From positions 10,808,001-10,872,000 of the forward strand of contig NZ_JAPNKE010000002.1 in NCBI RefSeq assembly GCF_026626665.1: a stretch of DNA of 64,000 nucleotides, written 5' to 3'. The notes beneath the pieces were generated by a model. That model did no database searches. It saw nothing but the letters and a program-made list of their open reading frames with translations, and was not told the origin of the DNA. This document shows, in pieces, positions 40,527 to 49,797 of this stretch (positions are counted from its first letter, which is position 1; every line of letters begins with the position of its first letter). A program made the translations under genes and the position numbers. Source of the stretch: Nannocystis pusilla (GTDB lineage Bacteria > Myxococcota_A > Polyangia > Nannocystales > Nannocystaceae).

Positions 40527-41507
40527 TCACTGTGGGAGCGGGGCGCCGTAATGGGTGAGCAGTCCGTCGCTCAGGTTGCCGGTGTAGATCCGGCCCCCCA
40601 CCGCCCAAATCTCGTCGGCGGGATCGACGTAGACGGCATGGTACTCCAGCGGCGTGGTCGGAGCAGCCTCGATCGCGGTCCAAACACCGTCATCCCCGCG
40701 CTCCCAGACCGCACCCTCGAGCCCGACCGCGACCGTGGCGGATTCGCTCGCGTAGACCCCCGCGAGCTGCGGGACCTCGCCCTTCGGCGTGACGTCGCGG
40801 GCGCCGTCGTCGCGGAGCTCGACGATGTAGCCCGAGACCGCACCCCCGACCGCGAACACGTCACCGCCGACTCCGTGCACGGTGAACAGCGGTCGGTCGG
40901 ACGGCAGCTCGATGCGGCTCCAGGTGCCGCCCTTGTAATGGAGGACGACCCCGCCGTAGCCGACGAACCACAGATCGTCGGCACGCGATCCCCAGACCTT
41001 GAAGCAGGCGAAGCCTTCCGTCAGCTCGGGGGTGAGGTCCGCCGGCGCAGCCCAGGCGGCGCCGTCATAGCGCCAGATCACGCCGGCGGTGTTCTGATCG
41101 TTGCTGCCGCACGCCCATACGTCGTCCTCGGCCAGCGGGAACACGCCGTAGAGGCGCTCGGGAGACGGAGCCGTCCATGACTCGAAGGACATGTCCTCTC
41201 GGTCATATCGGAGGATCCGCCCGCCGTCGCCCGCCATCCACACGCCGTCGCCCCGGCCGCTGACCCACCACAGATGGCCGGGGCTGCCGGCGTCGAGCTC
41301 GGTCCAGGTGGCACCGTCCCAGTGCTTGACGGCCGGGCCGTCGCCGGCGTCGGCGCCGACCACCCAGACATCCTCGGGGCTGCTGCCCCACACGCTCATC
41401 AGCGCCCCGGGAAGGCCCTTTTCGACGATCTCCCAGGTGCCCTCGGCGGGCGAAGGCTGCGGACAGGCGGACAACGAAATAAGACAGGCGAAGGCGGCGC
41501 GACGCAT
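40527..41507 (-). CDS. beta-propeller lipoprotein (WG/BNR-type repeats)
   Basis: 326 residues from ATG 41507. Signal LISLSACPQPSP gives a lipobox Cys about 15. Repeats about 45 residues long share SVWGSSPEDVWVVGADAGDG, LWWVSGRGDGVWMAGDGG, VWGSRADDLWFVGYGGVVLH: a Trp-Gly ... Asp-Asp-x-Trp-x-Val-Gly pattern common in myxobacterial surface propellers. Ligand unknown. First gene of the four-gene minus-strand exported-protein group. A 12-base perfect palindrome lies within it (41187-41198). Confidence 0.75.
   Translation of the reverse strand: MRRAAFACLISLSACPQPSPAEGTWEIVEKGLPGALMSVWGSSPEDVWVVGADAGDGPAVKHWDGATWTELDAGSPGHLWWVSGRGDGVWMAGDGGRILRYDREDMSFESWTAPSPERLYGVFPLAEDDVWACGSNDQNTAGVIWRYDGAAWAAPADLTPELTEGFACFKVWGSRADDLWFVGYGGVVLHYKGGTWSRIELPSDRPLFTVHGVGGDVFAVGGAVSGYIVELRDDGARDVTPKGEVPQLAGVYASESATVAVGLEGAVWERGDDGVWTAIEAAPTTPLEYHAVYVDPADEIWAVGGRIYTGNLSDGLLTHYGAPLPQ
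41187..41198. repeat. dispersed palindrome half-unit
   Basis: AGGACATGTCCT, a perfect 12-base palindrome followed by CTCGGTCAT, inside the propeller lipoprotein gene. Confidence 0.55.
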
Positions 41508-41594
41508 GGCGCGACGGTAGCACACCGGCGCGACCGGCGGTCGCAAGCCCGCGCGCCGCCGACCCCGGCGCGACTTTTGTGGCATGGTCGCGCG

Positions 41595-42908
41595 ATGCAA
41601 CGGCTCACGAGCTCGGTCCAGATCACGCTGCGGCTGTTCGTGGTGGCCCGCTGGGTGATGCTCGGGCTCATCGCGCTCGGCTGGACGCTGCAGGCGGTCC
41701 GGCCGACGCTGTTCCGCCAGATCGTGTCGTGGTTCCCGCCGCCGCCGGAGCCGATCGGGACGAGCATCGTCGTCGTGCTGATGGCGGTCGCCAACCTGTG
41801 GGTGTCGCGGCAAGTGTTGGCCCGCGGGCGGGCGACGATGTCGCTCGCGGGCACGCACCTGCTGCTCGACACCGCGGCGCTGACGGCCCTGCTGGCGCTG
41901 TCGGGCGGGGTCTCGAACGCGTTCACGAGCATGTACTTCGTGCCGATGACGCTGGCGATCCAGCTGTCGCCGGGCTGGGCGTGGGCGATCGGCGGGGCGT
42001 GCCTGCTCGGGTTCGCCAGCCTGTTCGTGCTCGGCCCGGCGCCGGTCGGCCCACCCGGCCACGAAGAGCACTTCCTCGGCCACATCCGCGGCATGTGGGT
42101 GGCCTTCGGCATCTCGGCCGCGTTCGTGATCTACTTCGTGCACCGGATCGCGCTGTCGCTGGCGCGTCAGCGCGCCGAGCTCGAGCGGCTGCGCATGACG
42201 GCCCAGCAGGACCGCCAACTGGCCGCGCTCGGGACCCTCGCGGCCGGCGCCGCCCACGAGCTCGGCTCGCCGCTGGCGACCATCGGCGTGCTGGTGGCCG
42301 ACCTGCCGCTGATGGAGCCGCGCGAGCAGACCGAGGCGATGCAGACGATCCGCCACGAGCTGGCCCGCTGCAAGCACATCCTGCAGCAGATGTCGTCGCC
42401 CGAGCTGCGCGTCGGCAGCCTGGCGGCGTCGGCCGAGGCGTGGCCGCTGGCCGAGCTCGGCGAGGCGCTGCGCTCGCTCGGCAACGAGGTGACGATCGAG
42501 CTGTCGGCGGCCGGGGCGACGGCGACGACGACGCAGCCGCAAGAAGTGGTGCTGCAGATCGTGCGCGCCGTGGGCACCAACGCGATCGACGCCTGCCGCG
42601 CCAAGCCGGGCAGCGCGGGCGTGCGGGGGACGATCGACGTGGCGGCGGACCACGCGCTGCTGCGTGTGCGCGACGACGGCGTGGGCATGCCGCCGGAGGC
42701 GGTGGCGGCCGCGTTCGACCCGTTCTTCTCGACCAAGCCGGAGGGCAAGGGGATGGGCCTGGGGCTGTTCCTGGCGCGGGCCCACCTGCGCAAGCTCGGC
42801 GGGACGATCGAGCTCGAGTCGGAGCACGGCCGCGGGACCACGACGACCGTCCGCTTCCCGCTGCGCGAGGCCCTGCGCGAGGGTGCGACCGACGGTCGCG
42901 GCGGTTGA
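41595..42908 (+). CDS. sensor histidine kinase, RegB/PrrB-like
   Basis: 437 residues from ATG 41595. Six transmembrane helices occupy about 10-185, followed by a short linker, a HisKA-like box AAGAAHELGSPLATIGVLVA (phospho-acceptor His221) and an ATPase domain with N (GTNAIDACRA), G1 (DDGVGMP), F (FDPFFSTK) and G2 (GMGLGLFLARA) boxes. The membrane layout and HELGSPL box resemble the redox sensor RegB/PrrB; the redox Cys of RegB near the His box is not evident, so the signal may differ. The cognate regulator follows 66 bases downstream. Confidence 0.85.
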   Translation: MQRLTSSVQITLRLFVVARWVMLGLIALGWTLQAVRPTLFRQIVSWFPPPPEPIGTSIVVVLMAVANLWVSRQVLARGRATMSLAGTHLLLDTAALTALLALSGGVSNAFTSMYFVPMTLAIQLSPGWAWAIGGACLLGFASLFVLGPAPVGPPGHEEHFLGHIRGMWVAFGISAAFVIYFVHRIALSLARQRAELERLRMTAQQDRQLAALGTLAAGAAHELGSPLATIGVLVADLPLMEPREQTEAMQTIRHELARCKHILQQMSSPELRVGSLAASAEAWPLAELGEALRSLGNEVTIELSAAGATATTTQPQEVVLQIVRAVGTNAIDACRAKPGSAGVRGTIDVAADHALLRVRDDGVGMPPEAVAAAFDPFFSTKPEGKGMGLGLFLARAHLRKLGGTIELESEHGRGTTTTVRFPLREALREGATDGRGG

Positions 42909-42974
42909 GGCCGCACGCCCGCAGACTTGCCGCGACGTCACCGGCGCGGGATGCTTGCGGCGGAGGAGCGCGGG

Positions 42975-43544
42975 ATGTCGGAGGCAGAGGACAGCCACAG
43001 CACGGTGCTCGTGGTCGACGACGACAAGCCGTTCTGCGCCGCCCTGGCGGGTTCGCTGCGCCGCCGCGGCTGCGCGGCGATCGTCGCCCACAACTTCGAC
43101 GACGCCATGGCCGAGGCGGAGGCGTGGGCGCCGGACCGGGCGGTGGTGGACCTGCGCATGCCGGGCCGCGGCGGCCTCGAGCTGGTGGCGGCGCTGCGCA
43201 AGCTCGACCCGACCATGGCGATCGTGGTGCTGACGGGGTTCGGCAGCATCGCCTCGGCGATCGAGGCGATCAAGCTGGGAGCGACGTACTACCTGACCAA
43301 GCCGGCCGAGCCCGACGAGATCCTGCGGGCGTTCGAGCGCGTCGAGCCGACGATCGTCGAACCGCCGAGCCCGCACGCGGCCAAGCCGCTCGACGAGCTC
43401 GAGTGGGAGCACCTCCAGCAGGTGCTCACCGACTGCAACGGCAACGTGTCGGAGGCCGCGCGCCGGCTGGGGATGCACCGCCGCAGCCTGCAGCGCAAGC
43501 TGGCCCGCGGGCGGCCGTCGCACGAGCCGCCGGAAGCGCCGTGA
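42975..43544 (+). CDS. response regulator, RegA/PrrA-like
   Basis: 189 residues from ATG 42975, chosen for the GGAGGAGCG upstream (ATG 42951 is also in frame). Receiver domain 1-125: VLVVDDD, phospho-acceptor Asp59 in VVDLRMPG, Thr in VLTGFGS, Lys in YYLTKP. A short Pro-rich hinge leads to a Fis-type helix-turn-helix (LQQVLTDCNGNVSEAARRLG, MHRRSLQRKLARG). This is the RegA/ActR/PrrA architecture; such regulators control energy metabolism in other Proteobacteria. Partner of the adjacent kinase. Confidence 0.9.
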   Translation: MSEAEDSHSTVLVVDDDKPFCAALAGSLRRRGCAAIVAHNFDDAMAEAEAWAPDRAVVDLRMPGRGGLELVAALRKLDPTMAIVVLTGFGSIASAIEAIKLGATYYLTKPAEPDEILRAFERVEPTIVEPPSPHAAKPLDELEWEHLQQVLTDCNGNVSEAARRLGMHRRSLQRKLARGRPSHEPPEAP

Positions 43545-43577
43545 GCGCGGCGGGGCGGTTCGCGCTATAGTCGCCGG

Positions 43578-44123
43578 GTGCCCCGCCTGTTCATCGGGAT
43601 CGATCTGCCACCCGGCGTCGACGACCACCTCGAAATGATGTGTTACGGCCTGCCCGAGGCTCGCTGGGAGGGCGCCGACAAGTTCCACCTGACGCTGCGC
43701 TTCATCGGCGAGGTCGACGGCCGGGTCCATCGTGAGATCGTCGACGCGCTGCAGGAGCTCGACAGCCCGTCGTTCCTGCTCGGCCTCAAGGGAATGGGCG
43801 TGTTCCCGCCGCGCGGCCTGCCGACGTCGGTGTGGGCCGGGCTCGCCGACCCGGGCCCGGTGCTCGCGCTGCGCCAGAAGGTCGACGCCTGCCTGCGCAA
43901 GGTCCCCGACGTGCCGGCCGACCCGCGCAAGTTCACCCCGCACGTGACCATCGCCCGCACCGGCGACTGCGAGCTCGACGACGTGATGGTCTACATCACC
44001 GAGCACGCGCTGATGCGCACCGAGCTGTTCCCGGTCGAGCGCGTGCTGCTGTTCTCGAGCACGAAGACGCACCGCGGCTCGGCCTACCGCATCGAGGCTG
44101 CGTTCCCGCTGCGACCTGTCTGA
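43578..44123 (+). CDS. thpR: RNA 2',3'-cyclic phosphodiesterase
   Basis: 181 residues, GTG start. A 2H phosphoesterase with both catalytic motifs: HLTLRFIGEV and HVTIAR, spaced about 85 residues apart as usual. It opens 2',3'-cyclic phosphates of RNA (bacterial LigT/ThpR family), a step in RNA end repair. The first residues MPRLFIGIDLPP match the family exactly. It follows the response regulator by 33 bases and ends 6 bases before the permease start. Confidence 0.92.
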   Translation: MPRLFIGIDLPPGVDDHLEMMCYGLPEARWEGADKFHLTLRFIGEVDGRVHREIVDALQELDSPSFLLGLKGMGVFPPRGLPTSVWAGLADPGPVLALRQKVDACLRKVPDVPADPRKFTPHVTIARTGDCELDDVMVYITEHALMRTELFPVERVLLFSSTKTHRGSAYRIEAAFPLRPV

Positions 44124-44129
44124 AGGGCC

Positions 44130-45092
44130 ATGTCCTCGCCGCGCCCGCCCATCCCCTGGCCGGCCGTGCTGCGGCGCCTGGTGGTCGCGGCGGCCTCGCT
44201 GGTGCTGGTGGCGGCGCTGGTGTTCGCGACCTTCGAGTGGCTGGCCGACCCGGCCGCGCTGCGCCTCGGCCGCGGCGCCAGCCCCGAGGCGCGCGAGGCG
44301 CTGCGCGCGGCGATGGGGCTCGACCGGTCCTTCGGGACACGTCTCTTGGAACATGTCGCAAGAGCCATCACGTTCGACTTCGGCCCGAGCCAGGCGCGCG
44401 GCGAGCCGGCCGGGGCGCTGATGCTGCAGGCGCTGGGGCCGACGCTGGCCTACGCGCTGCCCGGTTGGCTGCTGGGGACGGCGGCGGCGGTGCTGGGAGG
44501 GCTGGCGGCGGCCCGCCGGCGCGGGGTCGACCGCGCCCTGTCCGGGCTGTCGACGGCGGTCATCAGCACGTCGAGCGTGATCGTGGTGGTGCTGGCGCAG
44601 CACGTGCTGGCGCACCGCCTCGGCTGGTTCCCGGTGCTCGGCTGGCCGCTCGCGGGCGCCGGCGCGAGCCCGCTGGCGTACGTGATGCTGCCGGCGCTGG
44701 TGTGGGCGCTGCTGCAGTGGGGGCCCGACGTGCGCCACTACCGGGCGGTGTTCGAGCGCGAGCTGGCGGCGCCGCACCTCGACGGCCTGCGCGCGCGGGG
44801 CGTGCCGGAGCGGCGGGCCTTGCGGCACGCGCTGCGGGCCGCGGTCGGGCCGATCGTGGCGCGCGTCGGCCAGCGGCTCTCGCACGTGGTCGTCGGCAGC
44901 GTGGTGATCGAGGAGCTGTTCAACATCCCCGGGCTCGGCGCGCTGCTGGTCGCGGCGATTCACGAGGCCGACGCGGCGCTGGTGCAGGCGATCGCGGTGG
45001 CCACGGCAGCGGTGACGATCGCCGGGCAGGCGCTGTGTGACGGGGTGGTGTGGCTGGTCGACCCGCGGGTGCGGCGGAGGGACGTGGCGTGA
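44130..45092 (+). CDS. ABC permease, DppB/OppB type
   Basis: 320 residues with about six transmembrane helices. The family pattern RLSHVVVGSVVIEELFNIPG and LGALLVAAI (EAA-loop region with FxxPGLG) near 255-275 identifies the DppB/OppB group of dipeptide/oligopeptide transporters. The N-terminal helix and FEWLADPAALRLGRGASPEA loop are also typical (usually containing GDP). No substrate-binding protein or ATPase is encoded nearby, so it relies on others or is a specialised remnant. Palindrome half-sites fall inside the N-terminal third (about 44326-44360). Confidence 0.8.
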   Translation: MSSPRPPIPWPAVLRRLVVAAASLVLVAALVFATFEWLADPAALRLGRGASPEAREALRAAMGLDRSFGTRLLEHVARAITFDFGPSQARGEPAGALMLQALGPTLAYALPGWLLGTAAAVLGGLAAARRRGVDRALSGLSTAVISTSSVIVVVLAQHVLAHRLGWFPVLGWPLAGAGASPLAYVMLPALVWALLQWGPDVRHYRAVFERELAAPHLDGLRARGVPERRALRHALRAAVGPIVARVGQRLSHVVVGSVVIEELFNIPGLGALLVAAIHEADAALVQAIAVATAAVTIAGQALCDGVVWLVDPRVRRRDVA

Positions 45093-45120
45093 GGTGGACG
45101 GGCGAGATGCGGCGCTTCGT

Positions 45121-45230
45121 ATGTCCTCGGGGACATGTCGTGGGATTTTCGGCCGCGGTGTGGGCGCTGGAGGGCGTCGCATGTTGATGTTCTCCGGGAC
45201 ATGTTCTCGAAGGGCATGTCACTGACGGCG
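45121..45230. repeat. cluster of dispersed palindrome copies
   Basis: The 148-base gap between the two permease genes holds ATGTCCTCGGGGACATG (45121-45137), TGTTCTCCGGGACATG (about 45188-45203) and a half-site TCGAAGGGCATGTCA, an unusually dense run. Confidence 0.65.
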
Positions 45231-45240
45231 GAGGCGGCGG

Positions 45241-46040
45241 GTGACGCGAGCGCTGGGACACGCGGGCAGGCTGGCGCTGCTCGGGCTCGGCGGATTCGTG
45301 GTGCTCGCGCTCGGAGCGGCCGCGGGGCTGTGGGCCCAGGCGTGGGACGTTCCGGTCGGTCGGCCTTACATGTCCCCAGGGACAGACGCATGGCTCGGCA
45401 CCGACGCGCTCGGCTACGATCTGTTCGCCCAGGCAGTGCAGGGGGCGCGGGTGTCCCTGGTCGCGGGGGTCGGCGGAGCGGCGGGCGCGGTGGCGGTCGG
45501 CGGGGCGCTGGGAGCCTGGGCGGGCCTGCGCGGCGGGTGGACCGACCGGCTGCTGTCGGGGGCCACGGACGCGTTCGCAGCGGTTCCCCCGGTGGTCGCG
45601 CTGCTGGCGATGGCCCTGGCCTCGAGCCAGGTGTGTCGACGGTGGTGGTGGCGATCGCGGCGACCCAGTGGACGGGGGTGTTCCGGGCCGCCCGCGCGGA
45701 GGGCCAGCGGTTGCGCGCTGCCGACTACTACCGCGCGGCCCAGGCGATGGGCGCGGGCACGCTGCACCAGATCGGCTGGCACGTGGTCCCGGCGTTGCGG
45801 CCGGTGCTGTTGTCGGCGCTGGTGGTGCTGTTCGCCCATGCGGTCAAGGTCGAGGCGTTGCTGGCGTACCTCGGCGCGAGCGCGCCCGAGCTGCCCAGTT
45901 GGGGGAAGCTGCTGGCGCGCAGCGGCAGCGAGCTGGCGCGCGGGGTGTGGTGGCCGACGCTGGCCGCGAGCGCGCCGCTGGCCCTGCTGGTGCTGTGCGC
46001 CCAGGTGCTGGCGGACCGCTCGGGCCGGCGCAAAGAGTGA
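45241..46040 (+). CDS. ABC permease, DppC/OppC type, frameshifted
   Basis: About 266 residues from GTG 45241. N-terminal helix, then the family hallmark HxLGTDxxGxD-like stretch WLGTDALGYDLFAQAVQGAR (residues about 50-70), then membrane helices. One base is lost or gained near 45632, after ALLAMALASSQV, and the frame continues with STVVVAIAATQWTGVFRAAR, ADYYRAAQAMGAGTLHQIGW, HVVPALRPV, the standard EAA-loop region. A complete DppC partner to the preceding DppB-type gene. A palindrome copy (TGTCCCCAGGGACA, 45371-45384) lies in the codons before the GTD motif. Confidence 0.8.
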
Positions 46041-46418
46041 GGCTTCGTCCAAGCGGTTCGTGGGAGCTGGTCTTCGGGTCATGTGATGCGGCCTGTCGCG
46101 GGGTGAGGTGCGCGCGACGACGACGCGAGCGAGGGCCGCGGCTGGGCCATCGTCGAGGTCGACCCCGCATGGGCCTCGGCGCGGTGCGGCGCCGACCCGG
46201 CCGAGGTGCTCGCGGTGCTGCGCGGTTGTGTGGTGGCAGCGCAACCGACACCACCCCGGCGCCGAGTTGCGGCGAGCTCGGGGCTCCGTGCCGCGGCGGG
46301 CGAGGCTGCGCGCTGGCTGTGTCCGCGCGCGACGCCGTAGCGAACCGTCGACGCGCCGTGATAGTGGAGAGCGGACGTCGCGAGCGCGCTGTTCCGCCGA
46401 TTCTTCGACCGTCTGCCC
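46041..46418. other. gap, possible gene remnant
   Basis: 378 bases without a clear gene. One frame around 46120-46330 reads as normal-looking protein (GRGWAIVEVDPAWASARCGA and on through LAVLRGCVV) but has no start codon after the stop at about 46107 and ends after about 70 codons, so it could be a fragment. No family recognised. Confidence 0.35.
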
Positions 46419-47483
46419 GTGCGCACGCTCCCGAGCGACGGTCAGCTGCATTTGCTCAGCGACGCGGAGCTCGCGGCGGTCCGGCGCACCCATCGCGTCG
46501 CCGTGGCCAGCGCGGCGGCGATGAGCGTGGTCGGCTTCCTCCTGTACTTCATGCCGGTCTACAGCGCTCCCGAGCTGTTCCCCTCGGTCACTGTGTCGCT
46601 GTTCGGCGGCGACCTGGCAGTACCGTGGGCCGAGACGCTGTGGGGCCTGCTCCTCATGGTGATCGAGATCTACGCGCTGGTGCTGCTCAACCTGTGGGGC
46701 GTCCACGAGATCGCCGCGGCGACCGGGTTGCTCGGCCCGCACAACAAGGCGGAGGTCGCCGGCACGCTCATCGACATCGGCCTCGAGAACAAGCACCGCG
46801 GGCTCCTCAAGTACGGCATCGATCCGTTCCTCGGCGTCAATCCGACGCTGCTCTTCCTGGTCAACCTGCTCTTGCGCCTGAAGGGCTGGCTCGGCAGCAA
46901 GATCCTCCGCTACGCGGGGCAGCGGCTGCTCGGACGCTTCGCCGTGCGCGAGGTGCTCGACTTCGCGGGGATGCCGATCTACATGGCCATCAACGCCTGG
47001 AGCACGCATTCGGTGCTGCACGAGGCCAAGGTGATCATCATGGGCCAGAAGCTGATCGAGCACCTGTGCGTGCGTCTGCCCGCCGATCTGGCGCAGAGCC
47101 CGGAGGACAGGGCGCTGCTTTACGACACGTTCCGCTTCATCGCCGTCAGCAAGCGCGATTTCCATCAGAATCACTTCGCGCTGACGAAGGCGCTCATCGA
47201 TCGCTACGCGATCGCCGTCGAGCCGAATCAGGGCTCGCTCGAGGATTACCTGGCGCGGCTCACCGCGGCGCCGGAGAGGTTGCGTCGCGCGGCGGTGCTG
47301 CTGATCGTCATCGGGTTCCTGCTCGACGGCCAGATCTCGTGGCGCGAGCGGCGACGGATCCGCGAGCTCGCGGAGCGCGGCGTGTTCCGCTTCACCGCGG
47401 GTGAAGTTCGCGCGATGTGCCGCGACTTCGTGCGCGGGGCCGGGATCGAGGCGCTGCTGACGCGTCAACTGGCGCCGACGTGA
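46419..47483 (+). CDS. LBF_2804 family membrane protein
   Basis: 354 residues, GTG start. Two N-terminal transmembrane helices (AMSVVGFLLYFMPVYS; WGLLLMVIEIYALVLLNLWG), a central region LIDIGLENKHRGLLKYGIDP with further hydrophobic stretches, and a C-terminal helix AAVLLIVIGFLLDGQISWRE. The pattern agrees with proteins annotated LBF_2804 in leptospires and myxobacteria, of unknown role. Unbroken frame; 55 bases separate it from the next gene. Confidence 0.7.
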   Translation: MRTLPSDGQLHLLSDAELAAVRRTHRVAVASAAAMSVVGFLLYFMPVYSAPELFPSVTVSLFGGDLAVPWAETLWGLLLMVIEIYALVLLNLWGVHEIAAATGLLGPHNKAEVAGTLIDIGLENKHRGLLKYGIDPFLGVNPTLLFLVNLLLRLKGWLGSKILRYAGQRLLGRFAVREVLDFAGMPIYMAINAWSTHSVLHEAKVIIMGQKLIEHLCVRLPADLAQSPEDRALLYDTFRFIAVSKRDFHQNHFALTKALIDRYAIAVEPNQGSLEDYLARLTAAPERLRRAAVLLIVIGFLLDGQISWRERRRIRELAERGVFRFTAGEVRAMCRDFVRGAGIEALLTRQLAPT

Positions 47484-47538
47484 GTCTGCATCAGCGGAGA
47501 CGGTCGACAGCTCCGGACCGGGTTGGCGCTGCTGCGCG

Positions 47539-48457
47539 ATGCCGACCGTATTCGAGGATTTCGTCGCCGTCCCGGGGGTCTGCGAGGTCGTGTATACGCC
47601 GCCGCGGGCGGGTGCGCCGACGCTGCTGGTCGAGCTGCCGCACGGCGCCACGCGTACCGCCGATTACGAGGCCGCGCGCGCGCCTCACGGGGACGCTGCC
47701 CGATAACCTCGAGGCGTTCTTCTATGTCAATACCGACATCGGCACCCCCGAATCGGCGCAGTGGCTCGGCGAGGCGCTGGCGGCCGAGGGCTACGGTACG
47801 TTGATTCTGCGCTGCCTGGTGCCGCGGACCTTCATCGATTGCAACCGCGTGGTGCTGGGGGCGCCGGCGGGGGCGGTGGTCGACGGGCTGACGCCGGCGT
47901 TCGCGGCGTACATCGAGGAGCCGGCCGACCAGGCGCTGCTCGCCGAGCTGCACGCCACCTACCACGCGCTCACCGAGCGAGCCTATCGGCGCCTGTGCGG
48001 GGCGGGCGGGCTGGCGCTGCAGCTGCATTCGTACGCGCCGCGGTCGGTCGGTATCGACCGCATCGACGGCCAGATCGTGACGGCGCTGCGCCGCGCGTAC
48101 GAGCCGGCGGTCTACGAGACCTGGCCCGAGCGGCCCGCGGTCGACCTGATCTGCGCCGATGGCGAGGGCACGATGTGGTCGTCGCCGGAGCTGGTCGGAG
48201 CGGTGCGGGCGGCCTTCGCCGCCATCAACGTCGACGCGCGCGAGAACGAGACGTACAAGCTCCACCCCGCGACCATGGGCTATCAGTACGCGCGGGCCTA
48301 TCCCGGCCAGGTGCTGTGCGTCGAGCTGAATCGCGGGCTGCTGGCCGAGCCGTTCGTGCCGTTCGGCGAGTCGCCGATCAGCCCCGTGAACGTCGAGCGC
48401 ATGACGCGGCCGCTCGCCGTGGCGCTGTCGCAAGCGCTGGCCCGGCAGGTCCGCTGA
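47539..48457 (+). CDS. N-formylglutamate amidohydrolase-like protein, frameshifted
   Basis: About 305 residues from ATG 47539. The N-terminal LLVELPHGATRTADYEAARA holds the PHG motif of the FGase family; after a one-base shift near 47690 (in a GCGCGCGCGC run) the frame continues with EAFFYVNTDIGTPESA, FIDCNRVV and, at the end, VLCVELNRGLLAEPFVPFGE. FGase-family proteins are zinc hydrolases that remove N-formyl groups from glutamate or act on related amides. The His/Asp/Arg positions fit, but the substrate is not proven by sequence. Confidence 0.75.
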
Positions 48458-48541
48458 CCCCGGCGCGGGGTCGCCCGGCGCCTGATGCCGGGGGCTGCTC
48501 GCGGCGAGACAGCCGGCCACGAATGTGCGACGGTCGAAGGG

Positions 48542-48994
48542 ATGCAGCGCCGCGATTCTGAGGAAACGAGCCCCGGCCGCCGCCTTTTGCGAGCGGCGGT
48601 GCTGTTGTCGTCGACCGGCCTCGCCGCGGTCCTGATCTTGCGGGCAGGCGGCATGACGGGCTGTGACGGGCCCGCCTCGCCGCCACCCCATCAACCGGCG
48701 ACACCGGCGCAGCCACCCGCTTCCGAGGCCGCCAAGACGGCGCCCGCGACCCAAGCCGCGGCGCCCGCCGTGCAGGCCGCGAACGCCCCCGGTCCGGGGC
48801 CGCAGCCGGGGACGCCGCCCGCGGAGAGCAGGGCGGCCGACAGCCCCGAGCCGAGGAACCTCGAGGTCGGCAAGAATTACTTCCCGGCCTCGAAGGCGGG
48901 GCCGGCGATCCACCCCGAGCCGCTCCTCGAGCCGGCGCGGGAGCCCGCGGTGCAGCAACAGGCACCGCAGCCGCAGCAGGCGGCGCCGCAGTGA
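48542..48994 (+). CDS. Pro/Ala-rich membrane-anchored hypothetical protein
   Basis: 150 residues from ATG 48542, with GAAGGG just upstream. Positively charged start, one hydrophobic segment (LLRAAVLLSSTGLAAVLILR), then a low-complexity Pro/Ala/Gln-rich remainder with one ordered-looking patch, NLEVGKNYFPASKAGPAI. The stop overlaps the next start by 4 bases. Likely a single-pass envelope protein. No family recognised. Confidence 0.55.
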   Translation: MQRRDSEETSPGRRLLRAAVLLSSTGLAAVLILRAGGMTGCDGPASPPPHQPATPAQPPASEAAKTAPATQAAAPAVQAANAPGPGPQPGTPPAESRAADSPEPRNLEVGKNYFPASKAGPAIHPEPLLEPAREPAVQQQAPQPQQAAPQ

Positions 48995-49758
48995 TCGAGC
49001 TGTTCCTGGCCACGGTCGCCAGCGCGGCCGTGTTGGCGGCGATCTACGGGCCGCTGGAACGGATGTTCCCGGCTCGCCCGGAGCAGGCGGTGCTGCGGCG
49101 GGAACTGGCGATCGACGCCACCTTCTTCCTCGGCCAGTACCTGGTGTTCTCGGCGGTCGCGGTGACGGTCCTGACGTGGATGGACTACGCGCTCGCCGGC
49201 CTGTGGCCCATGTCTCTTCGGACATGGTCGATGGGACTTCCGCTATGGGCCCAGATCGTCCTGGCATTGGTGCTCGGCGATCTGCTGACCTACTGGTTTC
49301 ACCGCGCCTGCCACTCCTGGGGCCCGCTGTGGCGGTTCCACGCGGTGCATCACAGCTCCGAGGAGCTCGACTGGTTGGCGGCACACCGCGAGCACCCGGT
49401 CGACGGTGCCCTGACCCAGCTGTGCGTGAACCTGCCGGGCATCGCGCTCGGTCTGCCGTTCGCGGCGCTCGGCGGGCTGGCGATGTTCCGCGGCCTGTGG
49501 GCGATCCTGATCCACGCGAACGTGCAGCTGCCGCTCGGTCCGCTCGGACTCGTGCTCGGGGCGCCGGAACTGCACCACTGGCACCACGCCCGCGTCGATC
49601 GGACCCGGCACAACTTCGCCAACCTGGCGCCCTATCTCGATCTGCTCTTCGGGACATATCATCGCCCGCGCGGCCCGGAGACTTACCCGCTCGGCCTGAC
49701 CGAACCGTGGCCGCGTCGCTACCTGGCGCAGCTCGTGCGGCCGTTCCGGCGCGGTTAG
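48991..49758 (+). CDS. sterol desaturase / fatty-acid hydroxylase family protein
   Basis: 255 residues, GTG start overlapping the previous stop. Integral membrane di-iron hydroxylase: histidine boxes HRACH (about 105-109), HAVHH (about 119-123) and HHWHH (about 198-202) in the right order and spacing, with four hydrophobic segments. Family members hydroxylate or desaturate sterols, fatty acids and carotenoids; Nannocystis-type myxobacteria do make sterols, but the substrate here is open. A palindrome copy (49209-49226) encodes PMSLRTW in a loop between helices. Confidence 0.85.
   Translation: MIELFLATVASAAVLAAIYGPLERMFPARPEQAVLRRELAIDATFFLGQYLVFSAVAVTVLTWMDYALAGLWPMSLRTWSMGLPLWAQIVLALVLGDLLTYWFHRACHSWGPLWRFHAVHHSSEELDWLAAHREHPVDGALTQLCVNLPGIALGLPFAALGGLAMFRGLWAILIHANVQLPLGPLGLVLGAPELHHWHHARVDRTRHNFANLAPYLDLLFGTYHRPRGPETYPLGLTEPWPRRYLAQLVRPFRRG
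49209..49226. repeat. dispersed palindrome copy
   Basis: CATGTCTCTTCGGACATG: 6-bp arms around TCTTCG, within the desaturase gene. Confidence 0.75.
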
Positions 49759-49797
49759 GGGCGAGGTCCTGGCGCGAAGCGTCGGGCATGGCGAGCC

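Noticed and set aside
40527..45182. 1551-codon minus-strand open frame as one protein
   Set aside because: Only the last 326 codons (ATG 41507) are real; the rest is antisense to the histidine kinase, regulator, thpR and permease.
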